Translations under genes and position numbers: made by a program | Shown here: positions 49,439 to 58,892 of the stretch, piece by piece | Numbering within the stretch: the stretch's first letter is position 1 | How the letters are laid out: the number at the start of each line of letters is the position of its first letter | Source of the DNA: BQOK01 sp048388525 | GTDB taxonomy: Bacteria; Bacillota; Clostridia; Oscillospirales; Ruminococcaceae | Direction of reading: 5' to 3' | Assembly: GCF_048388525.1 (NCBI RefSeq) | Contig: NZ_DBGCTQ010000107.1 | Span: forward strand, 23,975 to 87,974 | Length of the DNA: 64,000 nucleotides | Notes under the pieces: model-generated | What the model was told of the DNA's origin: nothing | The model's input: only the letters and a program-made list of their open reading frames with translations | Databases searched by the model: none

Positions 49439-51664
49439 TCATCCTTTCTTCCAGCCGGTCAGAGCGGCCAGGGTGTTTTGGTAGTATTGCCCCGCGCTGA
49501 AACGGGCCGCAGCAGCGATGCCCGCCCGGCTCATGCGGGCGCGGCGGGTGGGGTCGGCCTGGAGATCCAGGATGGCCTGGGCCAGGGTTTGGGCAAGGGG
49601 GGGCACCCCCGGCTGAGGGAGGAGCTGCCCCTCCTTGTAAATCTCGCTGCGATCCACAAGGATCGCCCCGCTGCCCGACAGGTATTCCGGCATGCCGCCC
49701 GAGCGGGTGGCGATGACCGGGCAGCCGCAGGCCATGGCCTCGATGGCGGTGATGCCCGCGGGTTCCTCCCACAGGGCGGGGAAACAGGCGGCGTCTGCCA
49801 TGCGGTAATAGGCGGGTAACCGGTCGTTGGGTACAAAGCCGGTAAATTGGACCCGCCCTCCCAGCGCGGCGGCCTGCCGCCCCAGCTGCTCCAGGAAGGG
49901 GGAGGCGGCCTGGGCCCCGAAAAAGGGGCTGCCCACCACCAGCAGCTTGACCGAGGGGTCGGGGATGCGCCCGAGAGCGGCGATGAGCTGGTGGACACCC
50001 TTTTCCGGGCAGGTGCGCCCGCAGAACAGCAGGACAAAGTCTGTGCCGGCGAGGCCAAGGTCCGCCCGCAGGGCGCGGCGCTCGGCTTGCGCTTCAGCGG
50101 GGGGCAAGGGGCGGAAAAGGCCGGTGTCGACGCAGTTGGGCACCAGCGCCGCGCTTTCGGGAGAGGAGCGGCTGGCAGAGAGCCAGGCGCCGCGCACGTG
50201 CTCGCTGATGGCAATGGCTTTGGAATAAATGGAATCGAGCACAGGACCGCCGGGGGTGACCCCGTGCAGGTGGGCGACGAACTTTTCCCGGCCCAGGGCC
50301 CGGCTGGCCTGCTGCCAGCCGGTGAGATCGCCCCCCTCGCCGATGTAAAAATCGGCGGCGAGGCGCTTTAAAAAGGGCAGGGGAGCGGCATACCACCGGT
50401 TCCAGTGGATGGGACGGCCGCAGAGCCCGGAGAGCCGGGAGCACAGGCTGTGAAAAAGATTGCGCTGGGGCGGGGCCTGGTAGAAAAAGAGGGTGTGAGA
50501 CAGGGCTGCGGCCTGTGCGGCGGCCGCAGCATCCCACTGGCAGATCACCGCCAGCTCCAGCCCCTGCGAGATCTGGTTTTGGCGGGCCAGGTGCTGGGCC
50601 AGGGTCTCCACCGCGCCCCCCTGCACAGCGGGCACCGGCAGGCCGGGGGGCAGCAGCAGTGCGACCCGGGGCTGTTCGGTTTTAGGGGGCAGGGGAAGCG
50701 CGCGCAGCGCCCAGCGCCGGGCGCTGAGGGTTTCGGGGAGGGAAAGGCCGCCGAAGCGCCGGAGTAGGGGCAGCAGCTGCCGCATTTCGGCCTGGACCGT
50801 GTGCCAGCGGGCCGCAAGAGGCCAGGTGAGGGGCGCGGCCAGAGCCTGGGCACACAGCGCCAGGTACCGCCGCCAGCAGCCCGCCAGAGCCTGGCGGACA
50901 AGCGGAGCGCCCAGCTCCTTTTCGGCAAAAAAACGGCACCAGGCGGCGTGGGCGCTGACCCCGTCGAAATGGGCGGGGCGCAGCTCTGTGCGGCAGATGC
51001 TGCCCTGGCGCAGCCGGTAGAAATAGAGAGGCTTGTCCACGCAGGCCACCGTTTTGGCCGACCAGAAGAGAAGGTGAGCCACCGCGTCGTCCTCGTGCAG
51101 CATGCCTTCGGGGTAGCGCAGGGTGCGCCACAGCTCGGCCTTGTAGAGCTTGTTCCAGGCCACGGTGTAACAGGTGGAGCCCGGCCCGAAAAAGTGGGAC
51201 AGGAGTTCCTTGCCGGGGAAAACGCCGGGGCCATCCGGCCGGGTGAGGGCGGGAGGAAGCAGGGGCTCGCCCTGCTCGCTGACGTCCTGCACCGCACAGA
51301 GGGCCATATCGGCCCCTGTTTCGGCGCAGGAGGCGTACAGCTGCTCTAAATAGTCCGGATGGACGAGATCGTCGGAGTCGACAAAGGCGATATAGGCCCC
51401 CCGGGCGATGGCAAGACCGCTGTTGCGGGCAGCGGAGAGCCCGCCGTTTGGCCGGTGGATCACCCGCACCCGGGGATCTTGGGCCGCTGCCGCGTCGCAG
51501 AGGGCGCCGCAGCCGTCCGGGCTGCCGTCATCCACCAGGATCAGCTCAAAATCCGTGAAAGTTTGGGCAAAAAGGCTGGCGAGGCAGGCGGGAAAATAGG
51601 CCTCAACCCCGTAGACCGGCACGATCACGCTGACGAGGGGGGCAGAGCCCTTTGGCTGGGTCAT
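49439..51664 (-). CDS. Two-domain GT2-GT4 glycosyltransferase
   Basis: The 741-residue protein joins an N-terminal GT2 unit (residues about 1-330: VSVIVPVYGVEAYFPACLASL, LVDDGSPDGCG, NGGLSAARNSGLAIARGAY, FVDSDD) to a C-terminal GT4 unit (from about 350: VPAVQGGAVETLAQHL, FCGRTCPEKGVHQLIAAL, EEPAGITAIEAMACGCPVIATRSGGMPEYL). It could add two successive sugars. AAAGGAGG precedes the ATG, which overlaps the stop of the preceding gene by four bases. Confidence 0.9.
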   Translation of the reverse strand: MTQPKGSAPLVSVIVPVYGVEAYFPACLASLFAQTFTDFELILVDDGSPDGCGALCDAAAAQDPRVRVIHRPNGGLSAARNSGLAIARGAYIAFVDSDDLVHPDYLEQLYASCAETGADMALCAVQDVSEQGEPLLPPALTRPDGPGVFPGKELLSHFFGPGSTCYTVAWNKLYKAELWRTLRYPEGMLHEDDAVAHLLFWSAKTVACVDKPLYFYRLRQGSICRTELRPAHFDGVSAHAAWCRFFAEKELGAPLVRQALAGCWRRYLALCAQALAAPLTWPLAARWHTVQAEMRQLLPLLRRFGGLSLPETLSARRWALRALPLPPKTEQPRVALLLPPGLPVPAVQGGAVETLAQHLARQNQISQGLELAVICQWDAAAAAQAAALSHTLFFYQAPPQRNLFHSLCSRLSGLCGRPIHWNRWYAAPLPFLKRLAADFYIGEGGDLTGWQQASRALGREKFVAHLHGVTPGGPVLDSIYSKAIAISEHVRGAWLSASRSSPESAALVPNCVDTGLFRPLPPAEAQAERRALRADLGLAGTDFVLLFCGRTCPEKGVHQLIAALGRIPDPSVKLLVVGSPFFGAQAASPFLEQLGRQAAALGGRVQFTGFVPNDRLPAYYRMADAACFPALWEEPAGITAIEAMACGCPVIATRSGGMPEYLSGSGAILVDRSEIYKEGQLLPQPGVPPLAQTLAQAILDLQADPTRRARMSRAGIAAAARFSAGQYYQNTLAALTGWKKG

Positions 51665-52674
51665 GGTGTGCCTCCTTTTTCTGCGGCCAGGGCGCCGCGG
51701 ACGGCGGCGAGCCTGTAGCACAGGGCGGGGCTGGCCGTGAAAAGCACCGCCCGCAGCTTTTCAAAGCCGGGCACATGGGGGCAGCGCAGGATGCGCCCCA
51801 GCAGCGCGTTCAGCTTTTTTTTGTGGGCGGAAAAGCCTGCCGCCAGCGCGGGCGAGAGCGGCCCCGCCTGCCGCGCGTGCACGTAAAACAGGTAAAACAC
51901 CTGCCAGTACCGGGCCACCGACCAGGCGGCGAGATCCCCGCAGCCGGGCCTGCGGGCGAAAAAGTCCACCCAATCGCCGTAGAGGCGAAGATCGTCGAGC
52001 TTTTTGGGGGAGAAGGCCCCCGCCGTCATGCTGCCCGCCCGGACCCGGTAGCGATAGAGGGGCTCGTTGGAGCACACAATTTGATGGCCGGCGTAGATGC
52101 GGGGCATAATGTTAGCGTCGTCGCCGTAGAACATGGTCTCGTCGTGGCGCACACTCTGGAACAGGCGCGCGTCGTAGAGCTTGTTCCAGGTGACCATGGA
52201 GTACATGCCCCCGTCCCGAAACACATCGTAGAACTGGCGCAGGGCGTCCTGCCTGCCCAAAAGGTCCGGCGCGAGGGCCACGGTGCGGTCGATGGGGCTG
52301 CCGTTTTCATCGATGCAGGCCGCGCCGCAGGCCGCCAGGGGGCAGCCACTTTCGGTGAGCATGGTGTAGAGGGTTTGCAAAAAGTCGGGGCGCAGGAGAT
52401 CGTCGGAGTCCACATAGCTGATGTACCGGCCGCGGGCCGCGTCCAGCCCGGCGTTGGCCGCGCTGGCGGGACCGCCGTTGGGCTTGTGGATGACCCGGAT
52501 GCGTGCGTCCTGCAGGGCGAGGGCGTCGCACAGCTCGCCACAGCCGTTGGGGCTACCGTCGTCCACCAGGATGAGCTCGAAATCCGCAAAGGTCTGGGCC
52601 AAAATGCTGGCCACAGTGACGGGCAGATATTCTTTTGCATCGTATACGGTGGTGATGATGCTGATGGTGGGCAT
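51661..52674 (-). CDS. GT2 glycosyltransferase
   Basis: The 337-residue protein has ISIITTVYDAKEYLPVTVASIL, LVDDGSPNGCG, NGGPASAANAGLDAARGRY and YVDSDDLLRPDFLQTL. The middle (MYSMVTWNKLYDARLF, DETMFYGDDANIMPRIY) follows the same plan as the 49439 and 58893 products. AAAGGAGG lies 8 bases before the ATG. Confidence 0.9.
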   Translation of the reverse strand: MPTISIITTVYDAKEYLPVTVASILAQTFADFELILVDDGSPNGCGELCDALALQDARIRVIHKPNGGPASAANAGLDAARGRYISYVDSDDLLRPDFLQTLYTMLTESGCPLAACGAACIDENGSPIDRTVALAPDLLGRQDALRQFYDVFRDGGMYSMVTWNKLYDARLFQSVRHDETMFYGDDANIMPRIYAGHQIVCSNEPLYRYRVRAGSMTAGAFSPKKLDDLRLYGDWVDFFARRPGCGDLAAWSVARYWQVFYLFYVHARQAGPLSPALAAGFSAHKKKLNALLGRILRCPHVPGFEKLRAVLFTASPALCYRLAAVRGALAAEKGGTP

Positions 52675-52686
52675 AAAAGGCCTCCT

Positions 52687-53691
52687 TTAGGGGCAGCTGC
52701 GGCCGCGCAGGCGGCACAGGGCGGCGAGGGCCCCCGCCAGGCGAAGCCGCACGCAGGCGCCGTAGAAAGCGCGCGGCGCGGCGCTGTAGTTCTGTTTGAC
52801 CCAGGCCAGCACGGCGGCCCGGCAGTGAGCGGGCCCGAGGGCCCGGGAAAAGAGCGCACGGTATTGGGAAAATGTGAGCTTGCCGGGCCGGCCCAGCAGC
52901 AGGGCGCACTGGGCGGCGGCCACGTTGCCCTGCCGCAGGCGCAGAAGGGCGGCTGCTTCTTCGCCGTTCAGACCGCAGGCAAACAAAAAGCCCAGCACGG
53001 CGGGGCGGGTATAGACCTCCGCGTCCAAAAGATCGGTGCGCAGGCGGCGGGAGAGGCTGCCGTCCGCCGTGTCGTTGTAGAGGTAGTAGGGGGTGGGGTC
53101 GAAAAAGACCGCCCCGCACCTTGCCAGCACCTGCATGTTGAACTGAAGATCCTCGTTGATCCGAAGCGCCGGGTCAAAGCGGAGGCCCCGCAGCAGAGAG
53201 GCGCGGTAGATCTTGTTGTAAAGGGCGGCGAAGAGGCCGGTCTTCACGAGATAATAAGGAAAGTCCGCCCGCAGCGAGGCAAGGCCAGGAACGGGCCCGG
53301 CGGGCAGGCGGTCCCGCGGCAGGCCGCCCGGCCCGGCAATGCCGAAGAAAAAGAGGTCGGCATGGGAGAGGTGGGGCAGTGCCGCGCTGTAGAGGCCGGG
53401 AAGAAGCTGGTCATCGGCGTCGACAAACTGGATGTAGCGCCCCCGGGCGGCGGCGAGACCCGCGTTGCGGGCGGCGGAGGCGCCGCCGTTTGGCTGGTGC
53501 AGCGCCCGCACCCGGGCGTCCGCGGCGGCCAGCGCGTCGCAGAGGGCGGCGCAGCCGTCGGTGCTGCCGTCGTCCACCAGGAGAAGTTCGGAATCCTGGG
53601 GCAGCTGGTTCAGAATGCTGGCCGCGCACACGTTCAGGGTGGCCGCCGCGTTGTAGACCGGCACGATGACGCTGAGGAGAAACTCACCCAT
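52687..53691 (-). CDS. GT2 glycosyltransferase
   Basis: The 334-residue protein has LSVIVPVYNAAATLNVCAASIL, LVDDGSTDGCA, NGGASAARNAGLAAARGRY and FVDADDQLLPGL, with Ala in place of Ser in the metal motif. The start at 53691 has AAGGGG 9 bases upstream and overlaps the end of the preceding gene by 8 bases. Confidence 0.9.
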   Translation of the reverse strand: MGEFLLSVIVPVYNAAATLNVCAASILNQLPQDSELLLVDDGSTDGCAALCDALAAADARVRALHQPNGGASAARNAGLAAARGRYIQFVDADDQLLPGLYSAALPHLSHADLFFFGIAGPGGLPRDRLPAGPVPGLASLRADFPYYLVKTGLFAALYNKIYRASLLRGLRFDPALRINEDLQFNMQVLARCGAVFFDPTPYYLYNDTADGSLSRRLRTDLLDAEVYTRPAVLGFLFACGLNGEEAAALLRLRQGNVAAAQCALLLGRPGKLTFSQYRALFSRALGPAHCRAAVLAWVKQNYSAAPRAFYGACVRLRLAGALAALCRLRGRSCP

Positions 53692-54640
53692 GCTTTACAC
53701 CCCTTGCCAGCCTGTTCCACACAAGCCCCAGGCACCGGCCCACAAAATAGAATGGGAAGGCCAGCTTGACGCCCAGGGGCAGGCGCCGCATCTGCCGCAG
53801 GAAGGGCGCAAGGCCCCCGTATTTTACCCGGTCGATGAAGGGGTAAAAGCTGCCCGCAAGAAGGCACCGGCCGAAATGGTATTTGCCCGCCCAGTAAGCG
53901 CGGCTGGCGAGGACGGTGTCGAGAAAGTCGGCGTATTTTTGCACGCCGCTTTGGCTGCCGTTGTAGTTTTGGTGGGAAGGGTCGGAGCCGGCCACCCGGT
54001 AGGCGGCCAGGGGCTCGTTCAGCACAAACACCGGCCCGGCGTTGAGATAGAGCATGCAGAGCGCGAAATCGGCAATGCTGCGGTTGGCGGTGACATAGGC
54101 TTCCCGCGCCGGGTCGGGCGTGCGGAAGATGTTTTTGGCCAGACAGGCCGTGCAGGAATAGGTGACGCCCCGCAAAAAGAGCGCGGGCGTGGCGTTTTGG
54201 CCCAGGATGCGCGGGTCGGAGGGAAGGGTGCCGTAGGTGTTACCCGCGTCGTCGGTGAGGAGGAGGGTGTGGCTGACCGCCGCATATTTCGGGTGGGCGC
54301 GCAGGAAATCGACCTGCTTTTGCAGCTTGTGCTCGCTGAGCCACCAGTCGTCGCCTTCAAGCGTGCAGACATATTCGCCCCGGGCGGCGGAGAGGCCCTC
54401 GTACCAGTTGCGGCTGATGCCCACATTCCTGCTGCGCAGGTGCAGGCGGATGAGATCGGGATAGCGGGCGGCGTATTGCCGGAGGATGGCGCGCGTGCCG
54501 TCGGAGCCGCAGTCCTCGCTGACGTAGATTTCGAACGGGAAATCGGTGCGCTGGACGAGCACGCTGTCCAGCGCCCTGGCGATGTATTTTTCCTGGTTGT
54601 AGGTGGTGACCAGCACGGTCACCAGCGGCGCTTGGCCCAT
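53684..54640 (-). CDS. GT2 glycosyltransferase of the EGDDWW type
   Basis: The 318-residue protein has VTVLVTTYNQEKYIARALDSVL, YVSEDCGSDGT and TLEGDDWWLSEHKLQKQVDFL. The EGDDWW motif and the NRSIADFALCMLYL segment place it in another GT2 branch from its neighbours, one often found in rhamnan and capsule loci. GAGGTG lies 7 bases before the ATG. Confidence 0.9.
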   Translation of the reverse strand: MGQAPLVTVLVTTYNQEKYIARALDSVLVQRTDFPFEIYVSEDCGSDGTRAILRQYAARYPDLIRLHLRSRNVGISRNWYEGLSAARGEYVCTLEGDDWWLSEHKLQKQVDFLRAHPKYAAVSHTLLLTDDAGNTYGTLPSDPRILGQNATPALFLRGVTYSCTACLAKNIFRTPDPAREAYVTANRSIADFALCMLYLNAGPVFVLNEPLAAYRVAGSDPSHQNYNGSQSGVQKYADFLDTVLASRAYWAGKYHFGRCLLAGSFYPFIDRVKYGGLAPFLRQMRRLPLGVKLAFPFYFVGRCLGLVWNRLARGVKHG

Positions 54641-54666
54641 GGCGCGTCACCTCGCTTTTTGTGATC

Positions 54667-55926
54667 TCAGAGTCCGGCCAGCGCCTGCCGGCAGATGGCC
54701 AGCAGCTGCGCCGCGATGGCGGGACCATCGTGGTCGGCCAGGGCGCGGGTGCGGGCGGCGGCGGCCAGCGCGTCGGCCCGGGCGGGGTCTGCCCAGAGCC
54801 CGGCGAGAGCCGCGGCCAGTGCGCCGGGGGCCGAAGGGTTGAACAGGACGCCCTCGGCGCCACTTTCCAGCAGGCTGGGAACGCCCCCCACCGCGCTGGC
54901 CGCGCAGGGCATGCCCAGAAGCATGGCCTCGCCCAGGGAGTTGGGGCTGTTTTCAATGCTGCTGCAGAGAAGATAGGTCTCGCTTTTGAGAAATTCCTCC
55001 CGCATGGCGTCCGCGCCGAGCACACCGGTATAATGGATCCGGTCCGCCACCCCGAGCTTTTCAGCCAGGGCGGCCAGATAGCCCGGATACTCGGCCAGCC
55101 AGCGCATGGCCGGGCGAAGCAGGGGGCCTTTGTCCGGCGGAGGCCAGCCCGCTACAAAGAGGGCGGCGTCGGGAAAATCCGGCAAAAGTGCGGGCAGGGC
55201 CTCGATGGCCCGGTGCAGCCCCTTGAGCGGAAGGTTGCCCTGGCTGACAAAAATGCGGTGGGGGATGCACCCCTGCCGCCGCCAGCCGCCCGCGTAAAAG
55301 GGCTGGCGCAGGATCTCACCCAGGGGGTAATACCGCGCGGCCGGGGCGTGCTGCTCACAGTAGGCTTTGTCCCACCCGGTGCGGCCCAGCACATGACGGG
55401 CGAGAGCCAGCACCTGCTTTTCCCGCTCACCACGGGCGGTGAGCCGCGCGGCCAGCTGGCGCACGGTGGCCCCGCCGGTGCGGGCCGCCAGCGCCTCTTT
55501 GAGGGGCTGGCGGCGCAGAAAACGCGGGGGCAGGCCATCGGCCATGTGGGCGCCGCAGGGGCCGGCGAGGCCCTGGATGTAGACCAGGATGCGGGCGGGG
55601 TCGAAGCTTTGGAGCACCCAGAGCGCGTGCTCGCTTTCGGTGCCGAAGAGCAGCACAAGATCCGGCTGATCCTCGGCCAGGGCCCGGGCGAGGACCGCCC
55701 TGCCCCCGGCCGCGGGCAGGGCGAGATACGCCGTGCCGCCGATGATCCGGCGCTGGGCTTTGGTCACATGGGGGGTATAGCCGCAGAGTGTGAGCTGCGG
55801 CGCACCCGGCAGGGCTGCCAGCTGGGCACGCAGGGCCTGCACCCAGCTGCCGCTGGCCTGCGCGGGCAGGCCCAGGGCCTGGGACAGCTCCGGGGGCAAA
55901 AAGTTGAGCATCCAAAAAAGCTTCAT
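54667..55926 (-). CDS. GT4 glycosyltransferase
   Basis: The 419-residue GT-B enzyme starts MKLFWMLNFLPPELSQALGLP, has VSQGNLPLKGLHRAIEALPALL at the start of the C-domain, and the donor motif ENSPNSLGEAMLLGMPCAASAVGGVPSLL. AAAGGA lies 8 bases before the ATG. A promoter at 56010-56038 precedes it, so it is the first gene of the array that runs to 43578. Confidence 0.9.
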   Translation of the reverse strand: MKLFWMLNFLPPELSQALGLPAQASGSWVQALRAQLAALPGAPQLTLCGYTPHVTKAQRRIIGGTAYLALPAAGGRAVLARALAEDQPDLVLLFGTESEHALWVLQSFDPARILVYIQGLAGPCGAHMADGLPPRFLRRQPLKEALAARTGGATVRQLAARLTARGEREKQVLALARHVLGRTGWDKAYCEQHAPAARYYPLGEILRQPFYAGGWRRQGCIPHRIFVSQGNLPLKGLHRAIEALPALLPDFPDAALFVAGWPPPDKGPLLRPAMRWLAEYPGYLAALAEKLGVADRIHYTGVLGADAMREEFLKSETYLLCSSIENSPNSLGEAMLLGMPCAASAVGGVPSLLESGAEGVLFNPSAPGALAAALAGLWADPARADALAAAARTRALADHDGPAIAAQLLAICRQALAGL

Positions 55927-56009
55927 GGGGCTTGTCCTTTCCGCCTTTAAAACAGAGTCTTGCCCAAAAGAGGGGGAGGAAACAAATGCTGAGGGGCGAT
56001 ACAGATAAT

Positions 56010-56038
56010 ACTATACCAAAACAGGGACATATTTGCAA
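56010..56038 (-). promoter_or_regulatory. Promoter before the 55926 gene
   Basis: On the minus strand TTGCAA (56033-56038), 17 bases ending TTTTGG, TATAGT (56010-56015). It closely resembles the promoter at 61062-61090. Confidence 0.7.
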
Positions 56039-56116
56039 TAAAACGACGGCCAGGCGGCGCGAAAGAAGACCGGCGCCCCCGCGGAAAGATACCCGCGGGA
56101 ACGCCGGCGAAAGGGT

Positions 56117-57595
56117 TTAGGGCCGGGAGGCATCTCTGTGCGCAAGGGCAAGCAGAGATGCCAGGGCCAGCAGCAGGAGCAGAGGCGTGAAGTTGAAGGC
56201 GTAGCGGGCCTTGGTCTCCCAGAAGCTCAAAAAGAGCACAAGGCCCAGAACACACAGGCGGGCAAGCGTCAGAGGACCCGGGGAGGCGTTTTTTACCGCC
56301 GCCAGCGCCGCGCCGGCCACAAGGAGCAGCTGGAGCATGTAGAGGTAGGCCTGGCAGTAATAGACAAGGGGCATGTAGCCCGGCTGCCCTTCGAGAATAA
56401 AGCGGTGGGTCCAGTTGGCGCGCTGGGGGGTAGCCAAAAATTGCTGTGCGTCGTAGAGGCCGTCCCCCCAGGTGATGGCGGCCTTTTTTGTGAGAAATTC
56501 ACCCAATTGAGAGGGGGAATAAGAGCGGTAATTCCGCCAGAGCCGCTCGCTGAGCAGCGCCTTGCGCTGGGCGAGGGTGGGCACGCTCATGGCGGCTTCG
56601 TAATCGGCCTGGGAATAGTTGCCCTCATCATGGCTGCCGTAGCAAAACCAGAGGGTGAGAGGCAGGCCCAAGGCATCTTCTTCGGTCCAGTCGATAAACC
56701 CGAGGCGCTGCCAGGCGCGGTAGCTGCCAAAAAAAAGGGCGAAACAGAGCACAAGGGCAAGCGCCCCCTTGGCTGCCTGGCGCACCCTTTTTTCCAAAAA
56801 CAGCTGGATGACGAGGGCCGCCACCACCACCACCACGCTGCCCTTGACCGCGTAGCCCAAAAAGGCGGCGGCAGCCATGCCAGCCAGCAGCGCCAGCCGG
56901 CGGCCGGGCCGCGCCTCGGCCCGGTAATAGGTCCATGCCAGCAGCGCCAGCAGCGCGAAGGGAAGCGAGAGGGTATCGGAGTAAAAAGTGGGGGCATAGA
57001 GCACGAAAGGAGCAAACCCGGCACAGAGCAGGAAAGCGAGGGCCACCGCGCCGTTGGAATGGAACAGCCGCCGGGCCAACAGGCAGACCAATGCCACCGA
57101 GCCAAGGATGGCCAGCGCGTTCAGGGCGATGCCCGGCGCCACGCCCGAGAGGTCCGTGCCCGGAGCAAAGCCGAAAAGACTTGCCAGCCTGTACCAGCCG
57201 CCCAGCACCAACGCGAGGCCCAGGTTGTTGTTGCAGATCACATAGTAGGCGTTCCACACACCGAAGCGGCCGTTTTCCAGCAGATCCGGGAGGGTGTGCA
57301 GCACAGCCTCGAGATCCATGATGGGCACGACGGCCAGAAGCCATGCGAACCAGCAGAAGAGGACCGTGTACAGCGAGAAGACAATGCCGAAGCCCAGACG
57401 GAACGCCTTTGGGGCCAGGCGGTCGAGCCGGGGCACGGCGAATTTTGCCAACAGAAAAAAGACGGCGGCGAGCACGAGCCCCGCCGCCAGCGCGGCGGCC
57501 CCGTTGTGCCGCCAGCGCAGCACGCTGTTTAAAAACAGCCAGCCCCACAAAAGGGAAAACCCGATGTGGAAAACCCGGTGCAATGTTTTCGCCAA
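56117..57595 (-). CDS. GT-C type polytopic membrane protein
   Basis: The 492-residue protein has around ten hydrophobic segments. An acidic loop after the second segment pair (VVPIMDLEAVLHTLPDLLENGRFGVWNAYY) fits the catalytic external loop of GT-C enzymes using polyprenyl-phosphate sugars. APTFYSDTLSLPFALLALLAWTYYRA is typical of the GT39-like group. The likely start is TTG at 57595, with AAAGGGGG 9 bases upstream. It would add sugars outside the membrane, supplied by the DPM1-like or GtrA-fused enzymes. Confidence 0.78.
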   Translation of the reverse strand: MAKTLHRVFHIGFSLLWGWLFLNSVLRWRHNGAAALAAGLVLAAVFFLLAKFAVPRLDRLAPKAFRLGFGIVFSLYTVLFCWFAWLLAVVPIMDLEAVLHTLPDLLENGRFGVWNAYYVICNNNLGLALVLGGWYRLASLFGFAPGTDLSGVAPGIALNALAILGSVALVCLLARRLFHSNGAVALAFLLCAGFAPFVLYAPTFYSDTLSLPFALLALLAWTYYRAEARPGRRLALLAGMAAAAFLGYAVKGSVVVVVAALVIQLFLEKRVRQAAKGALALVLCFALFFGSYRAWQRLGFIDWTEEDALGLPLTLWFCYGSHDEGNYSQADYEAAMSVPTLAQRKALLSERLWRNYRSYSPSQLGEFLTKKAAITWGDGLYDAQQFLATPQRANWTHRFILEGQPGYMPLVYYCQAYLYMLQLLLVAGAALAAVKNASPGPLTLARLCVLGLVLFLSFWETKARYAFNFTPLLLLLALASLLALAHRDASRP

Positions 57596-57632
57596 GGGCG
57601 GCGCCCCCTTTCAGAGTGCTTTTTGGGAGAAG

Positions 57633-58871
57633 TCAGGGTGCGGTGAGCACGCGCTCGAACAAGGCGGCCGCGTGCTCCGGTGTGTTTTCGGGATAGAGCC
57701 GCGCCGCCTCGGTAAAGGGCAGGCGCCGGCGGCCTTTTTGCTGCAAAAAAGAGCGCACCCGTGCCAGCACGGGCTCAGTGAGGCCTTCGGATTCCTGCAC
57801 CACACAGGCCAGGGGCCATTTTTTGAGATAGGGCAGGCAGGGATCGCTTGCCAGCTTTGCCAGGTGCAGGATGGGCTTGCCCGACGCCAAGTATTCAAAC
57901 AGCTTGCTGGGCACCTGATTGTCGACCCCATTGCCCAGGCTGAGCAGGACATCGGCGTTTGCGACGGCCTCGGCGGCCCGGGCGGGCGGGACGGGACCGG
58001 CCACAGCGAGCCGGTCGCCCAGCAGTTCCTGATACGGCGGGAGCAGGGACGGGGGATAGTTCTGCCACCCGCCCCCCAGAAAGGTGAGCAGGAGATCGGG
58101 CGCGTTGAGGGCCGCGAAGAGCTGCAGCGCAAAGTGCGGGGTGCGCAGCTGGGGATACAGGCTGCCGGCAAAGACACAGCGCAGCGCAGTGCCTGGCGAA
58201 GAGGTGCTGGGGAACGCCACGGGAGGGGTGAGGCCGGGAAAATCCAGCGTCTGCACGCGGCCCGCCAGCGCATAGAGGGGCGCGCCGGGCGCAAAATCGG
58301 CATTGGCGGTGGGGGCGGCAAAAATGCAGTCCATCGCCAGGCCCAATTCCAGCTCTTTTTCCCAGGCGCCGGGAGCGGCGTAGCTGCGGTTGGCGGCGTA
58401 GGGGTCCATCTGCCAGCTGGCCTTGCGGCCACCAAAGGCGGCGCCCGCCAGGGCAAAGCTGCCCGCATAGGGGGCGGCGACCGCCACGGCGGCATCGTAA
58501 TGATAAAGGAGGTCCAGCCGTTCGATCTCACGGCGGGCTGCCGACACCCGACGGGGGCGTTTGAGGGGGAGCTGCCGCACGGCGGCGAGGACAGCGGAGG
58601 GATGGCGCGTGAGGCGCGCGAGGCGCAGGGGCAGCGGTGAGCCGCCCGCACGGCCGAATTCCAGTGCGCGATTCATCTCGCGCTCGTCGGCAAAGGCGAG
58701 GCGGAACTGCCGGCAGCCGGGAGCCGCGGGGGGCGGGGTCTCGCCGTCCCACAGTTCCAGAAGGTCCACCGCGTGCCCCTTCCGCGCGAGGCAGGCGGCC
58801 ACCCGCCGCGCAAGCACAGGGTTGGGGGCGAGGGGATATTCCACACTGTCGAGAATGAATAAAAATTTCAT
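57633..58871 (-). CDS. GT4-like glycosyltransferase
   Basis: The 412-residue GT-B protein starts MKFLFILDSVEYPLAPNPVLARRVAACLARKGH and shows the C-domain pattern LLSLGNGVDNQVPSKLFEYLASGKPILHLAK, a variant of the usual E-x7-E site. GAGGA lies 5 bases before the ATG. It is the third gene of the 61023-57595 unit. The donor is unknown. Confidence 0.82.
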   Translation of the reverse strand: MKFLFILDSVEYPLAPNPVLARRVAACLARKGHAVDLLELWDGETPPPAAPGCRQFRLAFADEREMNRALEFGRAGGSPLPLRLARLTRHPSAVLAAVRQLPLKRPRRVSAARREIERLDLLYHYDAAVAVAAPYAGSFALAGAAFGGRKASWQMDPYAANRSYAAPGAWEKELELGLAMDCIFAAPTANADFAPGAPLYALAGRVQTLDFPGLTPPVAFPSTSSPGTALRCVFAGSLYPQLRTPHFALQLFAALNAPDLLLTFLGGGWQNYPPSLLPPYQELLGDRLAVAGPVPPARAAEAVANADVLLSLGNGVDNQVPSKLFEYLASGKPILHLAKLASDPCLPYLKKWPLACVVQESEGLTEPVLARVRSFLQQKGRRRLPFTEAARLYPENTPEHAAALFERVLTAP

Positions 58872-58892
58872 GATGTTCCTCAGGGGGCGTGT

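Noticed and set aside
51652..53769. Long plus-strand frame across three GT2 genes
   Set aside because: Its apparent internal repeats mirror the conserved GT2 N-termini on the other strand.
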